A stretch of 64,000 nt of DNA from Microvirga mediterraneensis (GTDB lineage Bacteria; Pseudomonadota; Alphaproteobacteria; Rhizobiales; Beijerinckiaceae), in assembly GCF_013520865.1 (NCBI RefSeq), contig NZ_JACDXJ010000001.1:1178001-1242000 (forward strand), written 5' to 3'. The notes under the pieces are model-generated. The model saw only the letters and a program-made list of their open reading frames with translations. It was not told the DNA's origin and did not search any database. Shown here one piece after another: positions 55,272 to 64,000 of the stretch (within the stretch, counting starts at the first letter, position 1; each line of letters opens with the position of its first letter). The position numbers were made by a program, and so were the translations under genes.

Positions 55272-55374
55272 TTCCGGTTTTATATGCCTTGAACCCGGAT
55301 CTCGGGCGGCACGATCCGCCGACATCCTGAAGGCCCGCCGAAAGGGCCATGGCTCTTTTCTCCCGTCATCAAGG

Positions 55375-55578
55375 CTATGGCTCGTCCTCCACGACAGGTT
55401 GACCGGTCGTGTCTTGAATCGGACCCTCGTCCTGGCTCTTATGGACTTTCGGATGCACCTTCTCATGGGCCGGGGCACTTTTCCCGGCTCGACTTGTCGC
55501 ATCGATGCCCGCCTCGGCCTCTCGCTTCACCTCTGAGGCCTCGTGTCGTGGTTTCGTGTCCTCAGGTTTTCTCGCCAT
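55375..55578 (-). CDS. Small Lys/Glu-rich hydrophilic protein, probable stress protein
   Basis: This 67-residue, highly charged, probably disordered protein (MARKPEDTKPRHEASEVKREAEAG... ending PVVEDEP) has GGAGGGG upstream of the ATG at 55578. An EcfG-like promoter lies at 55663-55687. The composition is similar to general-stress or desiccation-type small hydrophilins. No family is recognised with certainty. Confidence 0.65.
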   Translation of the reverse strand: MARKPEDTKPRHEASEVKREAEAGIDATSRAGKSAPAHEKVHPKVHKSQDEGPIQDTTGQPVVEDEP

Positions 55579-55662
55579 GGGAGCCCCTCCGAGCTTCACG
55601 AAGGACGGGCCAACCGTCGTTGGCCAGCATTCTCGACGCCTCGCGAGAGGCGCCATGAAGCC

Positions 55663-55687
55663 AACAACCAGAGCTTGCGCGCGTTCC
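55663..55687 (-). promoter_or_regulatory. EcfG-like promoter (GGAAC-N16-TGTT)
   Basis: On the minus strand GGAAC (55687-55683) and TGTT (55666-55663) are 16 bases apart, about 85 bases upstream of the small hydrophilic-protein gene. Confidence 0.45.
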
Positions 55688-55875
55688 GAAACCCCAATGC
55701 CCATGCTTTCGGGTTACCCCCTCTTCAGGCTTGCGGAGGCCGATTCCTTTCGAACAAATGGCCGAGGCCGAAGAGAGATGCGGATTTCGAACATCGGGGC
55801 GGCGCGAAACGGCGCCATGGGGGGATTTTCGGCAGACATCGTTGATTGTCTCAAAGCCGCGAGGAGGGGCTTGTG

Positions 55876-56070
55876 ATGGACGCCGAAATCGAATTCGTTG
55901 CGCGTGCTCTCTATGATGCCGAGGATGATGCGCAAACCTGGGATTGCGAGCCCGACATCATCAAGGACGAGTTTCGCCGTTTTGCCCGCGCGGCGCTGGA
56001 TCTGCTCGCTGAACATCGCAAGGCGAAGATTCGCGGTGCGCAGATCTTCGTCGTCCCCTACGCCGCATAA
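55876..56070 (+). CDS. Small hypothetical protein, paralogue of the protein at 20155
   Basis: This 64-residue protein (MDAEIEFVARALYDAEDDAQTWDCEPDIIKDEFRRFARAALDLLAEHRKAK...) has AGGAGGGG upstream of the ATG. It shares the VARA-YDAE-D---WD-E---I---FRR-AR-A-DLL pattern with the 71-residue protein at 20155-20370. A hairpin terminator follows at 56117. Function unknown. Confidence 0.75.
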   Translation: MDAEIEFVARALYDAEDDAQTWDCEPDIIKDEFRRFARAALDLLAEHRKAKIRGAQIFVVPYAA

Positions 56071-56116
56071 GAGGCGTTCGCGACAACGGGCTTCACATCC
56101 GATCGCTCCGGAACGT

Positions 56117-56152
56117 CGAAGCCCGCGGCAGGGCGGCCGCGGGCTTCGTTCT
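56117..56152 (+). terminator. Hairpin terminator
   Basis: CGAAGCCCGCGG (56117-56128) pairs with CCGCGGGCTTCG (56137-56148) and is followed by a modest T-rich run (TTCTTTC). It lies between the small gene ending at 56070 and the convergent DUF1236 gene, and probably serves both. Confidence 0.7.
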
Positions 56153-56182
56153 TTCAGGATGGCTTCACGACAATGAGGCCGA

Positions 56183-56896
56183 TCAGCCCCGATGCTCGAT
56201 CACCGTCACGATCCGCCGCGTGCGCGGCTCGACGATCACGACCTGATCCTTCACGACCACGTACTTGCACTCCGGGAGGCCGGTTAGGATGCGCTCGACA
56301 TTGTCCGGGCAGTCATAAAGGGTCGTCACGGAGGTCGGAATGGTCGAGCCGACGCTCACGCTGAAGTTCACGTTCGTGAGCGGCTGAACGTGCACGCTGC
56401 TGAACGATTGCGAGAGCTGCGTGCGCTGCTCGGACGTCACGTTGATGTGCGAGGCATTCGAGGAGGACGTGCTGCCGGTCGTATTGTGGGCGGCCCCGCC
56501 CGTCTGGCCGGCTGCATTGCCGGTCGTGCCCGTGGTGCCGCTCGTTCCACCCGAAGCGTTGCCGGAGGTCGTGCTGCGCGCGCTGCCGGATGTGCCGGAG
56601 GACGTGCTGTCCGCCGAGCTGCCGGACTTCTCGGAAGGAGCGTTCGTGCCGCTGGACGCAGAGCCCGAGGTCGTGCCGCTCGAGGTGCCGGATGCGGAGC
56701 CGCTCGCGCTGCCTGCGCCGCCGCCCGACGAGCCGCCGGGCGTCATGATCGTCGAACCACCCGAGGCGCCACCTGAGGCTCCGCCCGCCGCGCCACCGGA
56801 AGCGCCGCCGCTCGTACCGCCGCTGGTCTGGGCCATGGCCGCCACGCTCAAGGAAAGAGCCGCCGCCGCAACCGTCGCCATCATCGTCGTACGCAT
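56183..56896 (-). CDS. DUF1236 domain protein with Gly/Ser/Thr-rich region
   Basis: This 237-residue exported protein has a signal peptide (MMATVAAAALSLSVAAMAQ). A ~110-residue low-complexity segment built of SGG, SGT and ASGG units with Asn follows. The C-terminal DUF1236 is INVTSEQRTQLSQSF... VSVGSTIPTSVTTLYDCPDNVERILTGLPECKYVVVKDQVVIVEPRTRRIVTVIEH. The ATG at 56896 has GGAGA seven bases upstream. A full-consensus EcfG promoter lies 53-77 bases upstream. DUF1236 proteins are common stress-associated envelope proteins of Rhizobiales. Confidence 0.88.
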   Translation of the reverse strand: MRTTMMATVAAAALSLSVAAMAQTSGGTSGGASGGAAGGASGGASGGSTIMTPGGSSGGGAGSASGSASGTSSGTTSGSASSGTNAPSEKSGSSADSTSSGTSGSARSTTSGNASGGTSGTTGTTGNAAGQTGGAAHNTTGSTSSSNASHINVTSEQRTQLSQSFSSVHVQPLTNVNFSVSVGSTIPTSVTTLYDCPDNVERILTGLPECKYVVVKDQVVIVEPRTRRIVTVIEHRG

Positions 56897-56948
56897 CGAA
56901 GATCTCCTATGATTAGAAGGCTCGGTCGAGCCCTCAGCATGGCGTGTC

Positions 56949-56973
56949 AACGAGATGTTTTGGGCTGTGTTCC
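56949..56973 (-). promoter_or_regulatory. EcfG promoter, full consensus (GGAAC-N16-CGTT)
   Basis: On the minus strand GGAAC (56973-56969) and CGTT (56952-56949) are exactly 16 bases apart. The predicted start near 56942 gives a ~45-base leader before the DUF1236 start codon. Confidence 0.7.
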
Positions 56974-57107
56974 GCTCTTTTCCAAAAGGACTTGATGTGT
57001 ACATCTGCCATTCATCTTCATGAATGGGATACACGGCGAAGTTCATCGGTCTGACTGCTGAGATAGACGCGGATCGCCTAAGCTTGAGCTATGAGAATTC
57101 GTGTCCC

Positions 57108-57155
57108 GAGCATCGAACGCAAAAGTGGGAACCGGGTTTGCGCGAAAATATGCTC
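57108..57155. repeat. Dispersed intergenic palindrome, copy 4
   Basis: GAGCATCGAACGCAAAAGTGGG is followed by AACCGGGTTTGCG and ATGCTC. It is an imperfect palindrome in the gap between the DUF1236 and rppH genes. Confidence 0.65.
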
Positions 57156-57177
57156 AGCTTCAAAAGCCTGAAGCGCA

Positions 57178-57726
57178 TCAGGGATGATCGGAGGCTTGGA
57201 GATTCTGCGACGAGAACGGCGCGAACGCCTCCACGACCTTCTCGTAGACGGGCCGCTTGAAGGGAATGATCAGTTCGGGAAGACGGTGCATCGATTCCCA
57301 GCGCCACTCGTCGAATTCGGGCCTGTGGCCGCCGCCGCCGGGCTGATGAATGTTGATCTCGCTCTCGTCGCCTTCGAAGCGGAAGGCAAACCATTTCTGG
57401 TTCTGCCCGCGATAGCGCCCGCGCCAGGCGCGGCCCGCAACCATCGACGGGAGATCGTAGGCGTACCAGTCCGGAGCTTCCGCCAGGAGGCTCACCGAGC
57501 GGACGCTGGTTTCCTCGTGGAGCTCCCGCAAGGCGGCTTCGTATGGCTCCTCGCCCGGGTCGATGCCGCCCTGGGGCATCTGCCAGGAATATCCGTCGGA
57601 GGCCGCATCGGCTTCCGAACGGCGTCGGCCGATGAAGACGAGGCCATCCTTGTTGATCAGCATCACGCCGACACAGGAGCGGTAGGGCAGATCCTTTCTG
57701 GCCTGTGATCCTCTTGCGCTCCTCAT
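57178..57726 (-). CDS. rppH: RNA pyrophosphohydrolase
   Basis: This 182-residue Nudix hydrolase removes pyrophosphate from 5'-triphosphorylated RNA (or diadenosine polyphosphates) to start decay. The opening is [22 protein letters not shown]. The Nudix box is [30 protein letters not shown] and [16 protein letters not shown] are conserved in RppH/InvA. Its place next to the ctpA operon is conserved in Rhizobiales. Confidence 0.95.
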   Translation of the reverse strand: MRSARGSQARKDLPYRSCVGVMLINKDGLVFIGRRRSEADAASDGYSWQMPQGGIDPGEEPYEAALRELHEETSVRSVSLLAEAPDWYAYDLPSMVAGRAWRGRYRGQNQKWFAFRFEGDESEINIHQPGGGGHRPEFDEWRWESMHRLPELIIPFKRPVYEKVVEAFAPFSSQNLQASDHP

Positions 57727-57813
57727 ACGATACTCACTCCTTCGATGGCGGGACCATCCGGCAGCCGGTTCTTAAAGAGTGCCGGTGCCGACGCATGGTT
57801 CCAAAACAGGCTA

Positions 57814-57862
57814 GCGCATTGTGCGGAAAAGTGGATCCGGTTTTCCGCTCCGCACGCTGCGC
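57814..57862. repeat. Dispersed intergenic palindrome, copy 5
   Basis: GCGCATTGTGCGGAAAAGTGG is followed by ATCCGGTTTTCCGCTCCGCACGCTGCGC. It has the best conserved inner arms (GCGGAAAAGTGGATCCGGTTTTCCGC). Confidence 0.7.
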
Positions 57863-57927
57863 CGAAAGAGTGCCGTTTCGTAAAGCCTTTCACAAGCCTT
57901 TCGACCCTTTTGCCGGCGGACGGATGT

Positions 57928-57964
57928 AAAAAGGGCCTGACGGTGCGATCCGTCAGGCCCTTTT
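57928..57964. terminator. Strong bidirectional terminator at the end of the ctpA operon
   Basis: AAAAGGGCCTGACGG and CCGTCAGGCCCTTTT form a perfect 15-bp stem with a 6-base loop, with A and T runs on the two sides. It lies 37 bases after the ctpA stop on the minus strand. Confidence 0.92.
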
Positions 57965-58000
57965 GCATCTTTGTTTCTCGAGCGAAAGAACGAGAGCGGA

Positions 58001-59316
<1,316 letters not shown>

Positions 59317-59317
<1 letters not shown>

Positions 59318-60669
59318 TATCCGCGAACCTTTTCGCTTTGCGATTTTGCCCACCAGGGACCTGGGTCAATTGAACCGCCGTCTTTCCTGAACTCAACATA
59401 GAGGACGGGATTGTTCTTTTCTATGGCGGCGCCGATCAAACTCATGAGAGGGGCTTCTCCCATGGTCGCAACGGGTTCGCCTGCGAGCACGAACTGCCCG
59501 ACATCGACGTTGATATGGTCCATCCCGGCCAGAAGAACATAGTATCCCCCACCGGCATTGATGATCAAGAGTCGGCCATAGGATCGGAACGGTCCGGCGA
59601 AGGACACCCATCCGTCCGCCGGTGATACCACGTTTGCCTTGGGCCGTGTCGTGATCGAAATGCCACGCGTCGTTCCGCCATAGCCGTCGGGGGCTCCGAA
59701 ATCCAGTGTCGTGTCGCCGCTGACGGGGCGGGGCAGCAGGCCACGGGCTTCCGAGAACGGAATTTTCGGCGCCAGCCGGGCCGGATCCCGGAAGGCCAGC
59801 TGGGCGAATTTCTCCCGCGTCTCGCGCTCCTGCGCCTCGGCGGCCTTGCGGGCCTCCACGGCGGCCCGCTGGGCTCCGGCGATTTCCGCCTCCATGCGGT
59901 CGATGAGTTCCTTGAGGGTCCCGGCCCGCTGGGCGAGCTCCTCGGCCTTCTGCTTCTCCGCGCCGGCATTGCGCTCGACTTCCGCGATGCGGCTCTGCCG
60001 GGCCTCCATGAGGGCGGCGAGGCGCTCCTGCTCCCGGGTGAGGGCTGCCAGCTCCCCGTTCAGGGTCACCCGGTCCTTGGTGATGGCCTCCTTGAGGCGC
60101 ACCAGCTCGGCGAGATCGCCGGCCAGAACCTCGGCCTCCTGACGCAGCTCCGGAAGGACCGCGCCGAGCATGATCGAGGCGCGGACCGCCTCCAGCATAT
60201 CCTCAGGCCGGACCAGGACGGCCGGGGGAGGGCGGCGGCCCATGCGCTGGAGGGCGGCGAAGACTTCTATGATGACGCCGCGCCGGCTCTGGAGGGAGCG
60301 GCGAATGGCCGCTTCGCTGGAGCCGAGGGTCTGGAGCCTCTGCTCCAGCTCGCGGATCCTGTCCTCGGTGCCGCGCACGCGCTCGGCCGTCTCGATCAGG
60401 GCCCCGTTGAGCTTGGCCCGGTCGGCCTTGATGGCATTGATTTCGGCATCGAGGCGCTTGCGGGCCTCCGCATTGGCCGTGATGGCCTCTTCCAGCACCT
60501 TCAGGTCCTGCTCGCGCCGCGCCTTTTCCTCGGGAGCTCCGCCAGGCCTGGCCTGTGCGGCGGGCGCGGCAGGAGTCTGCTGGGCCCAGGCGGGGCTCAG
60601 GCTGGCAGCAACCATCCATGCGGCAAAGCCGAGGGCTTTGTAAGGAAATGAGGACTTGATGCGGGTCAT
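59317..60669 (-). CDS. envC: Murein hydrolase activator, EnvC family (degenerate M23/LytM)
   Basis: This 450-residue exported protein has a signal peptide (ALGFAAWMVAASLSPAWA). A long coiled coil covers about 50-310 (ARREQDLKVLEEAITANAEARKRLDAEINAIK...). The C-terminal LytM fold has PADGWVSFAGPFRSYGRLLIINAGGGYYVLLAGMDHINVDVGQ. The zinc His usually in DHGGGY is replaced (NAGGGY), and the HxH strand reads VLYVEFRKDG. It should therefore activate amidases rather than cut peptidoglycan itself. It is coupled to ctpA. Confidence 0.92.
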
Positions 60670-60672
60670 CCG

Positions 60673-61167
60673 TCAGGAATCATCGTGGCCGGCGCGATGA
60701 TAAGGGTGTCCGGCTATGATTGTCAGGGCCCTATAAAGCTGTTCGGCGACGAGCGCCCGCACGATCTGGTGCGGCATCGTGAGCGCCCCGAAGGAAACGA
60801 CGAGGTCGGCACGCTGGCGCAGCGCGGGATCGAGCCCGTCGGGCCCGCCGATCACACAGGCCACTCCGGAGCGGCCTTCGTCGCGCCAGTGCCTGATTTT
60901 CTCGGAGAAAACTTCGCTGGAAGGGCTTTTGCCACGCTCGTCGAAGACGATCAGCACGGACGAGCCGGCTTTGTCGAGAAGCGCGGCGGCCTCTTCCGCG
61001 CGCCGGTCGTCCTCGCGGCGCGCCCGGCTCTCGGGCAGTTCGACGATGTCGAACCCCGCAAGGCCCAAGGCACGGCCCATGCCTTCGACCCGCTGCTTGT
61101 AGCGTTCGACGAGCTCCCTCTCGGGGCCGCTCTTGAGACGGCCCACGGCCAGCAAGCTCAGTCGCAC
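60673..61167 (-). CDS. rlmH: 23S rRNA (pseudouridine1915-N3)-methyltransferase
   Basis: This 164-residue SPOUT methyltransferase has the opening LSLLAVGRLKSGPERELVERY, the knot region SSVLIVFDERGKSPSSEVFSEKI, FVIGGPDGLDP-type segment ACVIGGPDGLDPALR, and the C-terminal LVVSFGALTMPHQIVRALVAEQLYRALTIIAGHPYHR. It starts with GTG. It lies between rsfS and envC, as in most Rhizobiales. Confidence 0.96.
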   Translation of the reverse strand: MRLSLLAVGRLKSGPERELVERYKQRVEGMGRALGLAGFDIVELPESRARREDDRRAEEAAALLDKAGSSVLIVFDERGKSPSSEVFSEKIRHWRDEGRSGVACVIGGPDGLDPALRQRADLVVSFGALTMPHQIVRALVAEQLYRALTIIAGHPYHRAGHDDS

Positions 61168-61193
61168 GATCCTGGCCTTATCATTTCAGTGCC

Positions 61194-61239
61194 GCATGAT
61201 CCTGTTCGGGCAACCGGTTCCCACTTGCCCGGATCATGC
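61194..61239. repeat. Dispersed intergenic palindrome, copy 6 (inside the operon)
   Basis: The outer arms GCATGATC and GATCATGC enclose CGGGCAACCGG and CCACTTGCCCG. On the minus strand the core reads CAAGTGGGAACCGGTTG, close to the other copies. It fills most of the rsfS-rlmH gap. Confidence 0.7.
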
Positions 61240-61240
61240 T

Positions 61241-61693
61241 TCAGCTGACGCGGTCCTGCGGACGGTCGGCGCCCCACATCTTCTCGAGGTTGTAGAAGCC
61301 ACGGACCTCGGGACGGAAAACGTGGATGAGCACGTCGCCGGCATCGATCAGCACCCAGTCGCAGGCGGGCAGGCCCTCGACGCGCGCGTTTCCGAACCCC
61401 TTGTCCTTGAGGTCCTTGACCACGCGTTCGGCGATCGCACCCACATGGCGATCGGAACGACCCGATGTCACGATCATGGTGTCGGCGAGCGAGGTCTTTC
61501 CGGCCAGGTCGATCTCGACCGTGTTCTCGGCCTTCATGTCCTCGAGGGAAGCCAGGGCAACGGCCCGGATGTCCTCATCGTGCGGAGCGTTCGCTCCGGA
61601 GAGAGGCGGAAGCGGGTTCTTGTCCGCTTCGGCGGAAGATAGTCGGTTCAGGTTCAGACCCTTTCTCAACGGCACGCGATGGTGCCGATCCAT
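61241..61693 (-). CDS. rsfS: Ribosomal silencing factor
   Basis: This 150-residue RsfS/Iojap protein binds L14 and blocks subunit joining. Conserved segments are VEIDLAGKTSLADTMIVTSGRSDRHVGAIAERVVKDLKDKG, WVLIDAGDVLIHVFRPEVRGFYNLEKMWG. The first ~45 residues are a variable extension. The start at the ATG at 61693 is uncertain, because no Shine-Dalgarno is seen. It lies between nadD and rlmH in the classical order. Confidence 0.93.
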   Translation of the reverse strand: MDRHHRVPLRKGLNLNRLSSAEADKNPLPPLSGANAPHDEDIRAVALASLEDMKAENTVEIDLAGKTSLADTMIVTSGRSDRHVGAIAERVVKDLKDKGFGNARVEGLPACDWVLIDAGDVLIHVFRPEVRGFYNLEKMWGADRPQDRVS

Positions 61694-61719
61694 AAGATAA
61701 TGTGGGAAGGCCCCATTTT

Positions 61720-62376
61720 TCAACGTCCTCGGAGAGAGGAAGTTCGTCTCAACTGGCGCAGCTGGGTGGACGAAAGGTGCGAGCGGGGCCCATGCAGGAA
61801 GACCCAGGCCGGCGGCGGAAGCCCTGCCAGGGCAGGGGCCTCGGTCTCGCTGATCCGGCTGGAAGACAGGGCCGTGGCGCTTCGGGAACGGGTGGCTTTC
61901 AGGGTCCAGCCCGGCCGGTCGATCACCGCCATGGGCATCATCCCGGCGATGCGCCGCCAGCCGCGCCAGCGATGGAAGCTCGCCAGATTGTCCGCCCCCA
62001 TGATCCAGACGAAGCGAACGCCCGGATAGCGGCGCTTGAGATAAGCCAGGGTGTCCACCGTGTAGCGGGCCCCGATCTCTTCCTCGAATGCGGTCACGTC
62101 GATGCGGGGATCGTCGGAAACCTGCCGAGCCTCCTCCACGCGCATGGCGGTCGTCGCCAGTTCGCCGGTATCTTTCAGGGGATTGCCCGGGGTGACGATC
62201 CACCAGACCCGGTCGAGCCCGAGCCGCTTCAGGGCCATGCGGCTCACGTGGCGGTGGCCGGCATGGGCCGGGTTGAACGAACCCCCGTACAATCCGACCC
62301 GCATGCCGGGGGCGATCCGCGGCAGACGGGGCAGGCCCGAGGGCCTTATACGGAAGCGGGACAGGCTCAGTTTCAC
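61720..62376 (-). CDS. nadD: Nicotinate-nucleotide adenylyltransferase
   Basis: This 218-residue enzyme of NAD synthesis has [21 protein letters not shown] (nucleotidyltransferase GGSFNP.H.GH), [49 protein letters not shown] and the C-terminal [10 protein letters not shown] (SxTxxR). The GTG at 62376 overlaps the proA TGA (GTGA); an internal ATG at the GLYGGSFNP stretch is an alternative start. Confidence 0.94.
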   Translation of the reverse strand: MKLSLSRFRIRPSGLPRLPRIAPGMRVGLYGGSFNPAHAGHRHVSRMALKRLGLDRVWWIVTPGNPLKDTGELATTAMRVEEARQVSDDPRIDVTAFEEEIGARYTVDTLAYLKRRYPGVRFVWIMGADNLASFHRWRGWRRIAGMMPMAVIDRPGWTLKATRSRSATALSSSRISETEAPALAGLPPPAWVFLHGPRSHLSSTQLRQLRRTSSLRGR

Positions 62377-63659
62377 GGACGGGTCTGGCCCGTGCCGCGA
62401 ATGCGGTACTTGAACGACGTCAGCTGCTCCACACCGACCGGGCCGCGGGCATGCATGCGGCCCGTGGCGATGCCGATCTCGGCGCCGAACCCGAACTCGC
62501 CGCCATCGGCGAACTGGGTCGAAGCATTGTGGAGCACGATGGCCGAATCGACCTCGGCCAGGAAGCGCTCGGCGGCTTCCTCGTCGTCCGTGACGATGGA
62601 ATCCGTGTGATGGGAGCCGTAGGTCTCGATATGCGCGAGCGCGGCATCGAGATCCTCCACGACCCGGGCCGAGATGATGGCGTCGAGATATTCGGTGCGC
62701 CAATCCTCCTCGCTGGCCGGAGCGGCACGCGAATCGGCCGCCTGGACGGACTCGTCGCCGCGCACGGCGCAGCCTGCGTCGAGCAGCATGGACACGAGGG
62801 GCTCGAGATGCGTGCCCGCGCAGGCCCGGTCCACCAGCAGGGTTTCGGCGGAGCCGCAGACGCCCGTGCGGCGCATCTTGGCGTTCAGCACGATCGTCTT
62901 GGCCATGTCCAGATCGGCGGCGCCATGCACGTAAACGTGGTTGAGCCCTTCGAGATGGGCGAAGACCGGCACCCGCGCTTCTTCCTGGACCCGTGCCACG
63001 AGGCTCTTGCCGCCGCGGGGCACGATCACGTCGAGATTGCCGTCAAGGCCCGAGAGCATGGCGCCCACGGCGGCCCGGTCCCGGGTCGGCACGAGACGGA
63101 TCGCATCGGCGGGCAGGCCCGCCACTTCCAGCCCTTCGCCCATGGCCTCCGCAATGGCGGAGGAGGTGCGGAAGCTCTCCGAACCGGCCCGCAAGATCGC
63201 GGCATTGCCGGCCTTGAGGCACAGCGCCCCCGCATCGGCCGTCACGTTGGGGCGGCTCTCGAAGATCACGCCGATCACCCCGAGCGGCGTCGCCACCCGC
63301 TCGATCTCCAGGCCGTTGGGCCGCTCGAACCGGGCGAGCACGCGACCCACCGGATCGGGCAGGTCCGCGATGCTCTCGACGGCCTGTGCGATCGCTTCGA
63401 GCCGCTCCGGGTCGAGGATGAGGCGATCGATGAAGGCGGAGGTCTGGCCCTTGGCCTTCGCATCCGCCAGATCCTCTGCATTAGCGGCCAGGATTGCGTC
63501 GGTGCGGGACCGGATGCGGGCCGCCATGGCCCGCAGGGCCGCGTTCTTGTCCTCGGTGCCGGCCAGCGCCACCCGCCGGGACGCCTTGCGGGCGCGGCGG
63601 CCGAGATCGCCCATGAGAACCTGGATGGCTCCGCCTTCGGTCATCGTGAGATCGTCCAT
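62373..63659 (-). CDS. proA: Gamma-glutamyl phosphate reductase
   Basis: This 428-residue second enzyme of proline synthesis reduces gamma-glutamyl phosphate with NADPH. Key segments are [49 protein letters not shown], and the catalytic Cys in [22 protein letters not shown]-type [11 protein letters not shown] and [18 protein letters not shown] lie near the end. It follows proB after 34 bases and is translationally coupled to nadD. Confidence 0.97.
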   Translation of the reverse strand: MDDLTMTEGGAIQVLMGDLGRRARKASRRVALAGTEDKNAALRAMAARIRSRTDAILAANAEDLADAKAKGQTSAFIDRLILDPERLEAIAQAVESIADLPDPVGRVLARFERPNGLEIERVATPLGVIGVIFESRPNVTADAGALCLKAGNAAILRAGSESFRTSSAIAEAMGEGLEVAGLPADAIRLVPTRDRAAVGAMLSGLDGNLDVIVPRGGKSLVARVQEEARVPVFAHLEGLNHVYVHGAADLDMAKTIVLNAKMRRTGVCGSAETLLVDRACAGTHLEPLVSMLLDAGCAVRGDESVQAADSRAAPASEEDWRTEYLDAIISARVVEDLDAALAHIETYGSHHTDSIVTDDEEAAERFLAEVDSAIVLHNASTQFADGGEFGFGAEIGIATGRMHARGPVGVEQLTSFKYRIRGTGQTRP

Positions 63660-63693
63660 GATCCGTCTGCTTCCTTACGCTCCCCCGCGCATG

Positions 63694-64000
63694 TCATCGG
63701 GCGTCGTCGCCGATCGCCAGAGCCATGTCGTCCCGGTGAATCATCTCGGTCCGGCCGGGATAGCCGAGGATTCCCTCGATCTCGCGGCTCGGGCGCCCAA
63801 TGATGCGCGCCGCATCCTCCGCGTCGTAGGCCACGAGGCCCCGGCCGAGCACGCGGCTTTCGCTGCGGATCGTCACCGCATCGCCGCGACGGAAGGCACC
63901 CTCGATCCGGCGCACGCCCACCGGCAGCAGGCTCGCGCCGCCCTGGAGCGCGCGCTCCGCGCCCTCGTCCACGTAGAGCGTGCCGCGCGGCTCGAGCGCT
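63694..64000 (-). CDS. proB: Glutamate 5-kinase, C-terminal PUA domain (partial)
   Basis: The frame runs open to the window edge; the last ~100 residues read LEPRGTLYVDEGAERALQGGASLLPVGVRRIEGAFRRGDAVTI... GRPSREIEGILGYPGRTEMIHRDDMAL. This is the PUA domain of ProB. The kinase domain lies beyond the window. ProB makes gamma-glutamyl phosphate for ProA, encoded next to it. Confidence 0.93.
   Translation of the reverse strand, partial: ALEPRGTLYVDEGAERALQGGASLLPVGVRRIEGAFRRGDAVTIRSESRVLGRGLVAYDAEDAARIIGRPSREIEGILGYPGRTEMIHRDDMALAIGDDAR

Noticed and set aside
55187..55600. tRNA-Leu as an integration site of a genomic island
   Set aside because: No integrase, no repeat of the tRNA 3' end and no phage-like genes are seen nearby.

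Overview
The window is GC-rich chromosomal DNA of an alphaproteobacterium of the order Hyphomicrobiales (Rhizobiales), most like Methylobacteriaceae/Microvirga. I infer this from the gene order proB-proA-nadD-rsfS-rlmH-envC-ctpA with rppH beyond it, a zur-type regulator, a DUF1236 protein, HWE histidine kinases, GGAAC-N16/17-NGTT (EcfG-type) promoters and an MmgR/suhB-like small RNA. There is no phage, transposon, CRISPR array or rRNA; one tRNA-Leu(CAA) is present. Both edges cut genes: an RND adaptor on the left and proB on the right.

Layout. 1-3357: RND efflux adaptor (partial) and pump. 3466-4531: two Fur-family regulators, a canonical Zur and a paralogue without recognisable metal ligands. 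4643-11868: a sugar/polyol catabolic operon (ABC ATPase, permease, binding protein, sugar-phosphate isomerase-like protein, Gfo/Idh/MocA dehydrogenase) divergent from its LacI-type regulator, with a perfect 18-bp palindromic operator between them. 11875-21835: housekeeping and small genes (pgm, VOC protein, Bug-type binding protein, DUF1194, DoxX, LuxR-type regulator, LysR) plus the small RNA. 21925-25825: a large CheB-like/PAS/HWE sensor kinase divergent from a Crp/Fnr regulator. 25898-29789: Old Yellow Enzyme, NDH-2 and arginase.

29883-38025 is the most unusual block: a PQQ-dehydrogenase-like propeller protein, a lipoprotein cytochrome c, a caa3-type oxidase (coxB-coxA-coxC with overlapping genes), a small membrane protein and two convergent paralogous cytochromes c. 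In the propeller protein the residues aligned with the MxaF metal ligand, PQQ-stacking Trp, catalytic Asp and active-site Arg are all replaced. In CoxA the D- and K-channel entry residues are also replaced (Asp to Asn, Lys to Gln). An EcfG-like promoter precedes the propeller gene.

38666-49913 is a second accessory block: a tightly overlapping operon of ABC transporter, PfkB kinase and an ArgH-family lyase, divergent from a ROK regulator that runs into a giant PIG-L deacetylase fusion and an EamA exporter. It looks like an uptake and degradation pathway for an unidentified N-acylated sugar or amino-acid conjugate.

50368-57726 holds an M15 peptidase, two DedA/YqaA-type proteins, an HNH nuclease, dsbB, a D-threonine-aldolase-like PLP enzyme, the tRNA, small stress-type genes, a DUF1236 protein and rppH. 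58001-64000 is the conserved proB...ctpA operon, ending at a strong terminator. Across the window, seven GGAAC-N16/17-NGTT sites lie just upstream of mostly small, uncharacterised genes, which suggests a general-stress regulon. A dispersed palindromic repeat with an AAGTGG-AACCGGTT-like core recurs between genes from 50 kb onwards.
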